Positions 1 to 5,450 of a DNA stretch of 10,742 nucleotides are shown piece by piece; position 1 is the stretch's first letter; every line of letters begins with the position of its first letter. The stretch lies in contig JAEYRC010000323.1 in assembly GCA_023409675.1 (NCBI GenBank), positions 1 to 10,742 on the forward strand. The letters are read 5' to 3'. The DNA comes from Bacteroidota bacterium (GTDB lineage: Bacteria; Bacteroidota; Bacteroidia; Chitinophagales; Chitinophagaceae). The notes beneath the pieces were generated by a model. It was not told where the DNA came from and searched no databases. It saw nothing but the letters and a program-made list of their open reading frames with translations. The translations under genes were made by a program, and so were the position numbers.

Positions 1-518
1 CTCCATACCACCCGCATTCCCTTTCCACCGCCTCCGGCGGTTGCTTTTAAAATGATGGGATATCCTACCTCTCTGGCCTGTGATTTGGCTTCATCAAGAC
101 TTTCCAGCAGGGCTTCACCTCCGGGTATTACCGGCACACCTGCCCTGATCATGGTTTCCTTAGCGGTCATTTTATCTCCCATAGCCCGCATCTGGTCGGG
201 CGTTGGGCCAATAAATTTTATATTATGCTCCCCGCAGATCTCGGCAAAGCGGGCATTTTCGGCCAGGAAGCCATATCCGGGATGAACGGCATCGGCATTG
301 GTGATCTCCACCGCTGCCATAATATGCGGAATATTAAGATAAGAATCGGTACTCGCTGCCTTACCGATACATACGGCTTCATCAGCGAATTTCACATGCA
401 GACTGTCTTTATCAGCGGTAGAGTACACTGCAACGGTCTTAATGCCCATTTCACGGCAGGTTCTGATTACCCGTAATGCAATTTCTCCTCTGTTGGCAAT
501 GAGTACTTTCTTAAACAT
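1..518 (-). CDS. accC: Biotin carboxylase subunit of acetyl-CoA carboxylase (N-terminal part, cut by window edge)
   Basis: This is the ATP-dependent carboxylation subunit of acetyl-CoA carboxylase. It carboxylates the biotin on the carrier protein AccB with bicarbonate, in the first committed step of fatty-acid synthesis in the cytoplasm. Only the first 172 codons are in the window; the family is usually about 450-500 residues. The start reads MFKKVLIANRGEIALRVIR, the classic opening of the biotin carboxylase N-terminal domain. HPGYGFLAEN follows mid-domain, and the glycine-rich ATP-grasp loop GGGGKGMRVV lies at about residues 162-171, just before the edge. The ATG at 516-518 begins the conserved family N terminus, so the start is firm. 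The gene lies 52 bases downstream of accB on the same strand, with a terminator-like hairpin between them. Pyruvate or propionyl-CoA carboxylase subunits share this domain, but the accB neighbour supports accC. Confidence 0.95.
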   Translation of the reverse strand, partial: MFKKVLIANRGEIALRVIRTCREMGIKTVAVYSTADKDSLHVKFADEAVCIGKAASTDSYLNIPHIMAAVEITNADAVHPGYGFLAENARFAEICGEHNIKFIGPTPDQMRAMGDKMTAKETMIRAGVPVIPGGEALLESLDEAKSQAREVGYPIILKATAGGGGKGMRVVW

Positions 519-553
519 TAAATTTCAGTTTGTCTTAACCAAAGGTGTACACG

Positions 554-581
554 AAAAACCCGCAGTAATGCTATGCGGGTT
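554..581 (-). terminator. Terminator-like hairpin between accB and accC, overlapping the accB stop
   Basis: Read on the minus strand, AACCCGCA pairs perfectly with TGCGGGTT (arms at 574-581 and 557-564). The loop is nine bases and contains the accB stop codon TAG (571-573). The run of T (558-554) is five bases long, two of them inside the stem, and is then interrupted by CG. The stem is GC-rich but the T tract is short. It may be a partial terminator that lowers accC relative to accB, or a 3'-end stabilising hairpin. Translation to the accB stop would place a ribosome over it. Confidence 0.45.
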
Positions 582-1065
582 CAACAAGGAATAGTGGCTG
601 ATCAAATTCAACCGGTGAGGCATCTTCCGCCAGTACTTTTACAATCCGGCCTTTGATCTCGCCTTCAATTTCATTGAATAACTTCATGGCTTCAATGATG
701 CACACCACTTTACCGGGTTCGATGTCATCGCCTGGTTCAACGAAGGGCGGTTTACCAGGTCCGGCACTGCGGTAAAATGTACCGATCATCGGACTTTTGA
801 TGGTCACATAATTATCCGTAGCGCTGTCTGCAGCAGGTTTGTTCTCCTGCCGGGGCGCTTCAGATGTAGCAGGTGCGGCGGGGGCAGCAGCGGGAGCGGG
901 TGCATGGTAGTACTGCGGTGCCGCGGCCTGCTGGGCAATGATCTGTTGGGCAGGCTCATCCCGTTGTTTGATGGTTACTTTAAATCCCTTCTCTTCAATC
1001 GTTACTTCACCAATATTTGATTTATTGATCATTTTGATCAATTCCTGAATTTGTTTGAAATCCAT
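571..1065 (-). CDS. accB: Biotin carboxyl carrier protein of acetyl-CoA carboxylase
   Basis: AccB carries biotin between the biotin carboxylase (AccC) and the carboxyltransferase (AccA/AccD). At 164 residues it has the family's usual length. Residues 1-35 form the N-terminal helix-strand segment (MDFKQIQELIKMI). Residues 38-85 are an Ala/Pro-rich flexible linker. From about 86 to 164 comes the biotinyl (lipoyl-like) domain. The biotinylation motif EAMKLFNEIEGE puts the modified lysine at K128. The segment SPMIGTFYRSAGPGKPPFVE (91-110) matches the 'thumb' loop typical of true AccB rather than of pyruvate or methylmalonyl carboxylase carriers. The ATG at 1063-1065 gives the expected N terminus; no Shine-Dalgarno sequence is seen, as is usual in Bacteroidota. 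The gene lies between efp (114 bases upstream) and accC, a common arrangement, and is probably co-transcribed from the efp promoter. Confidence 0.97.
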   Translation of the reverse strand: MDFKQIQELIKMINKSNIGEVTIEEKGFKVTIKQRDEPAQQIIAQQAAAPQYYHAPAPAAAPAAPATSEAPRQENKPAADSATDNYVTIKSPMIGTFYRSAGPGKPPFVEPGDDIEPGKVVCIIEAMKLFNEIEGEIKGRIVKVLAEDASPVEFDQPLFLVEPA

Positions 1066-1179
1066 GTTGGAGCTTATTTGGTAAATTAATTTGGTGAAAC
1101 TGCGGCTAAGTTAATGAATTAGCGCTTCCTATTCGCTTGTTCCCATCCCACCTAACGGGAAAAGCTGCAAGCTCAGGTA

Positions 1180-1749
1180 TCAGGCTTCTTTTACGCGTTC
1201 TACGTAATCACCCGTTTTCGTATTAACCCGGATGAGTTCGCCCTCGTTTACAAATAAGGGCACGTTTACTGTAGCGCCGGTTTCCACTGTTGCCTGTTTA
1301 AGGGTTCGGGTGGCGGTATCGCCTTTCAAACCTGGTTCAGAATAGGTTACCAGTAAAACGATCTTATCGGGTAATTCAACACTCATCGGCAGTTCGGTTT
1401 CAGTATTCACCAGGATGGAAACTTCCTGACCATCTTTAAGAAACTGCGGGGCATCGATCATTGTTTCCGGCAGTGCAACCTGTTCGAAGGTTTCACTATC
1501 CATGAAATTAAAACCCGTATCATCTTTGTACAGAAACTGGTATGCCCGCTTTTCAACGCGCACCGGATAGATGGTGTCACCCGAATTCCAGGTATGTTCT
1601 ATGCTGCGGCCATTATCGAGGCCTTTGAGTTTTGCCCAAACCTTAGCTGCAGCGCGGGCGGTTTTATTCTGACCAAATTCAATAACCGTATATAAACTGC
1701 CATCCAATTTGAGAATCATTCCCCTGCTGATATCCGCTGTATTCGCCAT
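1180..1749 (-). CDS. efp: Elongation factor P with an atypical tip loop
   Basis: EF-P binds the ribosomal E site and helps form peptide bonds when consecutive prolines stall the ribosome. This 189-residue protein has the normal three-domain length. MANTADISRGM opens it, domain II contains FMDSETFEQ (about 82-90), and the EF-P signature region TYSEPGLKGDTA lies near residues 134-145. The odd part is the domain I tip loop. An ungapped comparison with the remembered Bacteroidota form EF..VKPGKGPAF gives EFGQNKTARAAAKV here. The usual PGKG is thus TARA, and the residue that is normally a modified Lys is Arg32. Rhamnosylated EF-Ps (EarP type) also use Arg at this place but keep the glycines. No modifying enzyme is in the window. 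The start ATG lies about 43 bases downstream of the predicted transcription start. Confidence 0.96.
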   Translation of the reverse strand: MANTADISRGMILKLDGSLYTVIEFGQNKTARAAAKVWAKLKGLDNGRSIEHTWNSGDTIYPVRVEKRAYQFLYKDDTGFNFMDSETFEQVALPETMIDAPQFLKDGQEVSILVNTETELPMSVELPDKIVLLVTYSEPGLKGDTATRTLKQATVETGATVNVPLFVNEGELIRVNTKTGDYVERVKEA

Positions 1750-1798
1750 GTTGTTATTTTTAACTCATCCGAACTCTTTTTGTTCAAAAATGAGGGAG

Positions 1799-1829
1799 CA
1801 AATGTAAAGGAAAATCTCCTTTACCCGAA
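1799..1829 (-). promoter_or_regulatory. Predicted promoter of the efp-accB-accC operon
   Basis: On the minus strand TACATTTG (1806-1799) matches the Bacteroidota -7 consensus TAnnTTTG exactly. TTCG (1829-1826), one mismatch from the -33 element TTTG, lies 19 bp upstream, the usual spacing. Transcription would start near 1792, giving a 5' leader of about 43 bases before the efp ATG. An inverted repeat overlaps the -7 element. Confidence 0.6.
1804..1824. promoter_or_regulatory. 21-bp perfect dyad overlapping the efp promoter (candidate operator)
   Basis: The sequence is GTAAAGGA-N5-TCCTTTAC, with two perfect 8-bp arms around a 5-bp spacer. It starts inside the predicted -7 element and runs upstream into the promoter spacer, where a bound dimeric protein would block RNA polymerase. 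As it lies upstream of the predicted start site it would not be transcribed from this promoter, so a DNA operator is likelier than an RNA hairpin. The regulator is unknown. Confidence 0.4.
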
Positions 1830-1859
1830 AAAATAGCCAAAATCCGCGGAATCACGAAC

Positions 1860-1886
1860 AAAAAAAAACCGGACAATTGTCCGGTT
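1860..1886 (-). terminator. Rho-independent terminator of the blaI-M56 operon
   Basis: Positions 1867-1886 form a perfect 20-bp palindrome, AACCGGACAATTGTCCGGTT. On the minus strand it is followed by an uninterrupted T run (1868-1860, the first two in the stem). The hairpin would have an 8-bp stem and an AATT loop. It lies 17 bases beyond the M56 stop codon and just upstream of the efp promoter, so it separates the two operons. Confidence 0.85.
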
Positions 1887-1903
1887 ACACCTTATAGGAA
1901 CCA

Positions 1904-3217
1904 TCAACACCCTTCCTGTTTTCTTAATAAATCCGGAAAAACAGGGTTTAAATTTGATATTGGCTTCAAACTCGCGGGCGTAATTTTCCCAGATTTGCTG
2001 TCTTTTGAAACGGGGGCGGCAGCCTGAATATTTTTACCTGTTTTTGGGGCAGGCGGTGCCGGGGGAACAGGGGGACCAGGTGGTACAGGTGGTACGGAAG
2101 ATTCAGCAGGTTTAGCTGGTGCTGGCGGAGCCGGAGGTGGGGGTGATGGAATGGGATCTCCGTACTTACTTTTATAAGCAGCCAGCTCAGCGGGCTTTGA
2201 AAGATCATAATGTTCCATTTTACCGGATTTCAAGGTAACCTCAGCCCGTTGATTTGCAATATGGATGTTTACAACGGGGTCTTTCACTGCGGATTGCTTC
2301 ACTTTAGTTTTCGCGTCAGGGATCGTATCTGAGACAATATTCGGAACGTTTACATCAGAAGAACTGATCCGGGTGAAAGCCAGGAGTAAAATAAATGTAA
2401 CCGGGAGTATCAGCAGAAAACGTATCATTTTCATGGCCGACGATTTTTGTTTATTCATCATAATTATGCGTGTTTTTAAAGAGTGAAAATTAAGGTGACT
2501 TGTAATTGAAAGGGCTGAGCCGGTACTGACTTTCACCAGCAGCTGTTGATATTGCTTTTTATTGAATCCTTTTTTAAGTACTTCCTCATCGGCAATAAAT
2601 TCAAGATTTTGACGAATAGCAACCCGGATCAACCAGGCAAAAGGATTGAACCAACAGAACATACAGAGCAATTCGGCAAATATTATATCGGCAGAATGCC
2701 TTTGCTGAACATGTACCAGTTCATGATTAATTATTTCCTGCAGATCATCTTCGGTGTGTCGTTCAGGGTTCAGGAATATCGAATTACCAAATGAAAACGG
2801 ATTTATGGGATCAGAAACCTGATAGATATTAACCGGTTCAGAAAGAATTAGTTTTGCGTGAGATCGAAGGTGATGAAGAGAGATGATCTGCCGGATCATT
2901 TTAAAAGCGAAAAAGGATATTCCTGATAACAGGAGCGTTGATCCTGCTATAGAAAGCAGGGCAGACGGAGTTCCGGTTTCCGTAGAGGCAGTATAATATT
3001 GCGGTATGTAAGCCACAACTTCAGCATGCTGAAGTTGAAGAAAATTAGCAATAGCACTGAAGTCACATAGAGGAAGTATCAACGAGAGCAAAGGCATGAA
3101 CAGCAGATTAACCCGGTTCATGGTAAAGAAAGTAAGCCTCCTGAATACCAAAAAATACAGCAGACAGGTAACGGCCAGGTAAGCAGATGACTGAATGATA
3201 TAATCGTAAAGAAACAT
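1904..3217 (-). CDS. M56-family (BlaR1-like) membrane metallopeptidase with proline-rich tail
   Basis: This is a membrane-embedded zinc metallopeptidase of the BlaR1/MecR1 (M56) type, 437 residues from the ATG at 3215-3217. A TTG six bases upstream is also in frame, but ATG is preferred. Hydrophobic helices lie at about residues 5-25, 36-54, 88-106 and 264-282. The HExxH zinc motif is HELVH (165-169), and Glu206 in EFIADEEVL fits the third zinc ligand. After the last helix comes an external segment of about 155 residues. It has a short domain (VTLKSGKMEHYDL) and then a Pro-rich stretch (about 356-391) with PPPP and many PP pairs, ending in Cys437. There is no penicillin-binding sensor domain as in true BlaR1, so the signal is unknown. 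It follows the blaI-like repressor by a few bases. By analogy it may trigger cleavage of that repressor. Confidence 0.9.
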   Translation of the reverse strand: MFLYDYIIQSSAYLAVTCLLYFLVFRRLTFFTMNRVNLLFMPLLSLILPLCDFSAIANFLQLQHAEVVAYIPQYYTASTETGTPSALLSIAGSTLLLSGISFFAFKMIRQIISLHHLRSHAKLILSEPVNIYQVSDPINPFSFGNSIFLNPERHTEDDLQEIINHELVHVQQRHSADIIFAELLCMFCWFNPFAWLIRVAIRQNLEFIADEEVLKKGFNKKQYQQLLVKVSTGSALSITSHLNFHSLKTRIIMMNKQKSSAMKMIRFLLILPVTFILLLAFTRISSSDVNVPNIVSDTIPDAKTKVKQSAVKDPVVNIHIANQRAEVTLKSGKMEHYDLSKPAELAAYKSKYGDPIPSPPPPAPPAPAKPAESSVPPVPPGPPVPPAPPAPKTGKNIQAAAPVSKDSKSGKITPASLKPISNLNPVFPDLLRKQEGC

Positions 3218-3225
3218 AATCAACT

Positions 3226-3603
3226 TTATTTATTTGAATTGTTATCAGAATCCTTATCAATCATCCGGATAATTTCCTTCAATTCCTCAGAACTGAGTTT
3301 TTTCTGATCTACAAAAAAATTCACCAGGTCTTTATAGGAGTTGGAAAAATGATTTTTTACCACACCGCTCATGAAATTCTTTTTGTATTCTTCTTCCGCT
3401 ATTTCTGCCTTGTATAAATAGGTGTTGCCCACCAGCCGGCTGCTCAGGAAGCCTTTTTTTTCGAGATTTTTAAACGTACTCGCCACAGTAGTATAAGGAG
3501 GTATGGGGGCTTCCAGTTTTTCCATAAAGGATTTAATATTAGCCTCTCCCGTTTTCCAGACGGCTACCATTATGTCTTCCTCCGCTGATGTAAGTTTTTT
3601 CAT
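3226..3603 (-). CDS. BlaI/MecI/CopY-family transcriptional repressor
   Basis: This 125-residue protein is a winged-helix repressor of the BlaI/MecI family, full length for the family (about 120-130). Residues 1-65 form the DNA-binding domain; the stretch PPYTTVASTFKNLEKKGFL (35-53) is the recognition helix and following turn. Residues 70-115 are a helical dimerisation region (SYKDLVNFFVDQKKLSSEEL). The family binds inverted repeats as a dimer and is removed by proteolysis when the partner M56 peptidase senses a signal. The stop codon lies 8 bases before the ATG of that partner, so the two are translated from one transcript. Two inverted repeats cover its promoter and start codon, which predicts autoregulation. 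Targets elsewhere in the genome cannot be seen. The lack of a penicillin-binding sensor in the partner means beta-lactam response should not be assumed. Confidence 0.93.
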   Translation of the reverse strand: MKKLTSAEEDIMVAVWKTGEANIKSFMEKLEAPIPPYTTVASTFKNLEKKGFLSSRLVGNTYLYKAEIAEEEYKKNFMSGVVKNHFSNSYKDLVNFFVDQKKLSSEELKEIIRMIDKDSDNNSNK

Positions 3604-3619
3604 TACGATGTTTTCGTAA
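3603..3619. promoter_or_regulatory. Predicted BlaI-type operator 2, overlapping the repressor's start codon
   Basis: TTACGA-N5-TCGTAA is a perfect 17-bp inverted repeat with core TACGA-N5-TCGTA, the same core as the adjacent repeat at 3622-3638. Its left end touches the ATG at 3601-3603. A repressor dimer here would cover the predicted transcription start. Confidence 0.6.
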
Positions 3620-3647
3620 ACCTACGAATGTTTCGTAGAATTTCCAA
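3617..3647 (-). promoter_or_regulatory. Predicted promoter of the blaI-M56 operon
   Basis: On the minus strand TAGGTTTA (3624-3617) matches seven of eight positions of the -7 form TAnnTTTG, counting the two free positions. TTGG (3647-3644) lies 19 bp upstream as a -33 element. Transcription would start near 3610, leaving a very short leader before the ATG. The operator at 3622-3638 fills most of the space between the two elements. Confidence 0.5.
3622..3638. promoter_or_regulatory. Predicted BlaI-type operator 1, between the promoter elements
   Basis: CTACGAA-N3-TTCGTAG is a perfect 17-bp inverted repeat with 7-bp arms. It shares the core TACGA-N5-TCGTA with the repeat at 3603-3619, and the two centres are 19 bp apart, just under two helical turns. 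BlaI/MecI family operators are dyads of this size, placed over their own promoters. Confidence 0.65.
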
Positions 3648-3709
3648 TTTAAATTTTATTTTGACTTTGTTAAAAAAAGTAGAAAGGGTAGAAATCGGGG
3701 GGAAGGCAG

Positions 3710-3717
3710 TATTTTTG
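3710..3717 (+). promoter_or_regulatory. Possible -7 element for the thioredoxin-like gene
   Basis: TATTTTTG matches TAnnTTTG exactly and lies 6 bases before the ATG at 3724. No convincing -33 element is found 19-20 bp upstream. If real, the transcript would start at or next to the start codon (leaderless). This may be chance in AT-rich DNA. Confidence 0.25.
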
Positions 3718-3723
3718 GAACAT

Positions 3724-4215
3724 ATGAAAACGATATACACCTTAATAATACTGCTGACAACAAGTCTCATGGCAACGGCTCAGAAAGAAGTAAAGCCTGC
3801 ATACCAGCGTTTTCCTACTGTACCACCCCTGAGTTTGAATGCTCCGAACGGGAAATAACTATCAAAAGGAGATCTGAAAAAGAACGCTCCGGTACTTATT
3901 ATGTATTTCAGTCCGGAATGTGATCATTGCCAGCAGCAGACCCGCGAAATGACAGCGCGTATGAAGGACCTGGAACATGTACAGATCGTAATGGCCAGTT
4001 ATCAGCCCCTTGAATCGTTGGAAGCTTTTTCCAAAACTTATAATCTCGGTAAATTTTCCAATATTCTTCTTGGGCGGGATAGCCAGTTTCTGTTGCCGCC
4101 TTTTTACAATATCGGTTCTCTTCCCTTCTTGGCGTTATATGATAAAAAGGGAAATTTTATTAGTATTCATGAAGGGAATGTTTCGGTTGATAAGTTAATA
4201 GCAGCGCTAAAATAG
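3724..4215 (+). pseudogene. Exported thioredoxin-like (TlpA/peroxiredoxin-type fold) gene with an in-frame stop
   Basis: Read through one stop, the frame encodes 163 codons in a single thioredoxin-like protein. The ATG at 3724 starts a signal peptide (MKTIYTLIILLTTSLMATAQ). Codon 45 (3856-3858) is TAA. The same frame then continues without a break: LSKGDLKKNAPVLIMYFSPE, the redox motif CDHC (C66 and C69), and IGSLPFLALYDKKG with the cis-proline (about P134), ending at a normal TAG. The predicted role is a periplasmic thiol-disulfide protein. A product restarted at the in-frame ATG 3901 would lack the signal peptide and the first strand of the fold, so it is probably not functional. The options are a true nonsense mutation, a sequencing error, or stop-codon readthrough. 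The gene is divergent from the blaI-like repressor, and its start lies 120 bases from the repressor's start. Confidence 0.8.
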
Positions 4216-4405
4216 GTTTACTATTTCTTCGAAAATTCCAGCAGATGCCGCGGTTTTAACAGAAAATGCACTGATGAATTCATCTAAAAGCAATGCAGTT
4301 GTAATGTCTCATTCTTCGAATTATTCTGAACTATCTGTGGGAACGGCTGTCTGGACCCTTACCTTTGATCTGCAAATCATTTTTATTTAAACATAAATAC
4401 ATTTC
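4216..4405 (+). promoter_or_regulatory. Intergenic region with the predicted mdh promoter
   Basis: The only clear element is TACCTTTG (4360-4367), an exact match to the -7 consensus TAnnTTTG. The expected -33 position (about 4336-4340) reads TGTGG, a weak match to TTTG. Transcription would start near 4374, giving a leader of about 32 bases before the mdh ATG. A short palindrome GATGAATTCATC lies at 4273-4284 with no obvious role. I see no coding remnant here. Confidence 0.5.
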
Positions 4406-5335
4406 ATGAAAGTAACTGTAGTAGGCGCCGGAGCTGTTGGCGCAACCTGTGCCGACAATATTGCCCGTAAAGAATTGGCAGAAGAACTGGTTTTACTGGA
4501 TATCAAAGAAGGCATTGCCGAAGGTAAGGCACTTGATATGACGCAGACGGCTGCATTACTTGGTTTTGATACCCGCATTACCGGATCTACCAATGACTAC
4601 GCCAAAACTGCCGGCAGTGATGTAGTGGTTATTACTTCCGGACTTCCCCGCAAACCTGGTATGACCCGTGAAGAACTCATCGGTACGAATGCCGGCATCG
4701 TCAGAGGGGTGGCGGAAAACATTCTGAAACATTCTCCGGATGCCATCATTATTGTGGTAAGTAACCCTATGGACACCATGACTTACCTGGCATTGCAATC
4801 AACAGGACTTCCAAAGAACCGCATCATCGGAATGGGTGGCGCGCTGGACAGTGCCAGGTTCAAATGCTACCTCAGTAAAGAACTGAATTGTTCTCCTAAT
4901 GACCTTAACGCACTGGTTATTGGCGGGCATGGCGATACCACCATGATACCCCTTATCCGTTTCGCCACCTGGAACAGTGCACCAGTAACGCAGTTTCTTT
5001 CTGTAGCCCAACAGGAAAAAATTGTTGCCGATACCATGGTGGGCGGCGCTACCCTAACCAAACTTATTGGTACGTCAGCCTGGTATGCGCCCGGCGCGGC
5101 GGGAGCAGCAATGGTGGAAAGCATTGTGCGCGATGAAAAACGCCTCTTTTCCTGCTGCGTTTCACTGGAAGGCGAATATGGCCAAAACGATATTTGTCTG
5201 GGTGTACCCGTTACACTGGGCAAAAACGGTTGGGAAAACATCATTGATTTCAACCTCAATGAAGAAGAACAAGCCCTTTTCGCTAAAAGCGCTGATGCGG
5301 TCCGGAGTATGAATGATGTGTTGAAAACCTTGTAA
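4406..5335 (+). CDS. mdh: Malate dehydrogenase (NAD-dependent, LDH-like type)
   Basis: The enzyme interconverts malate and oxaloacetate with NAD in the citric acid cycle, in the cytoplasm. At 309 residues it is the normal length of the lactate dehydrogenase-like malate dehydrogenases. The NAD-binding motif GAGAVGATCA starts at residue 7, and Asp32 at the end of the second strand favours NAD over NADP. The substrate loop GLPRKPGMTREEL carries Arg82 and Arg88; Arg82 marks malate rather than lactate specificity. Asn120, Asp148, Arg151 and the catalytic His175 in GGHGDTTMIP complete the active site. The ATG at 4406 opens directly into the first Rossmann strand, so the start is secure. The gene has its own promoter and a strong terminator and appears monocistronic. 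Confidence 0.98.
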   Translation: MKVTVVGAGAVGATCADNIARKELAEELVLLDIKEGIAEGKALDMTQTAALLGFDTRITGSTNDYAKTAGSDVVVITSGLPRKPGMTREELIGTNAGIVRGVAENILKHSPDAIIIVVSNPMDTMTYLALQSTGLPKNRIIGMGGALDSARFKCYLSKELNCSPNDLNALVIGGHGDTTMIPLIRFATWNSAPVTQFLSVAQQEKIVADTMVGGATLTKLIGTSAWYAPGAAGAAMVESIVRDEKRLFSCCVSLEGEYGQNDICLGVPVTLGKNGWENIIDFNLNEEEQALFAKSADAVRSMNDVLKTL

Positions 5336-5354
5336 GCTATAATCATAAAACGAC

Positions 5355-5385
5355 AAAAAGGACCGGTAATGCCGGTCCTTTTTTT
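5355..5385. terminator. Bidirectional terminator between mdh and the hydrolase gene
   Basis: The stem GGACCGG/CCGGTCC (5360-5366 and 5372-5378) has a TAATG loop. It is flanked by AAAAA on the left and seven T on the right, so both strands show a GC-rich hairpin followed by a T run. It starts 20 bases after the mdh stop and lies about 65 bases beyond the stop of the converging hydrolase gene. Confidence 0.9.
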
Positions 5386-5450
5386 ATGCCGATTTATAAT
5401 GTAGGGACTGGGCTTACCCCTGTCCAATAACAACAGGCTGTTCTTCTACA

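Noticed and set aside
1161..1175. Small AGCT/AGCT hairpin just after the efp stop as a terminator
   Set aside because: The stem is only 4 bp and no long T run follows, so efp-accB read-through is more likely.
3218..3223. TTG start giving two extra residues for the M56 peptidase
   Set aside because: The ATG at 3215-3217 is only two codons further in, and ATG is the likelier start. Nothing in the sequence favours TTG.
3864..3901. Strong Shine-Dalgarno-like AAAAGGAG after the in-frame TAA, possibly restarting translation at ATG 3901
   Set aside because: The distance to the ATG is about 29 bases, too far for a normal ribosome-binding site. The sequence is coding in the read-through frame, and Bacteroidota rarely use such sites. 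The restarted product would lack the signal peptide.
4273..4284. Palindrome GATGAATTCATC upstream of mdh
   Set aside because: A single 12-bp palindrome built around an EcoRI-like core can occur by chance. It is nearly 90 bases from the predicted promoter and is not repeated elsewhere in the window.
4867..5433. Long 188-codon open frame antisense to mdh
   Set aside because: It lies opposite the highly conserved mdh coding sequence, has no recognisable domain, and runs through the mdh terminator. It is a shadow of codon use in mdh.
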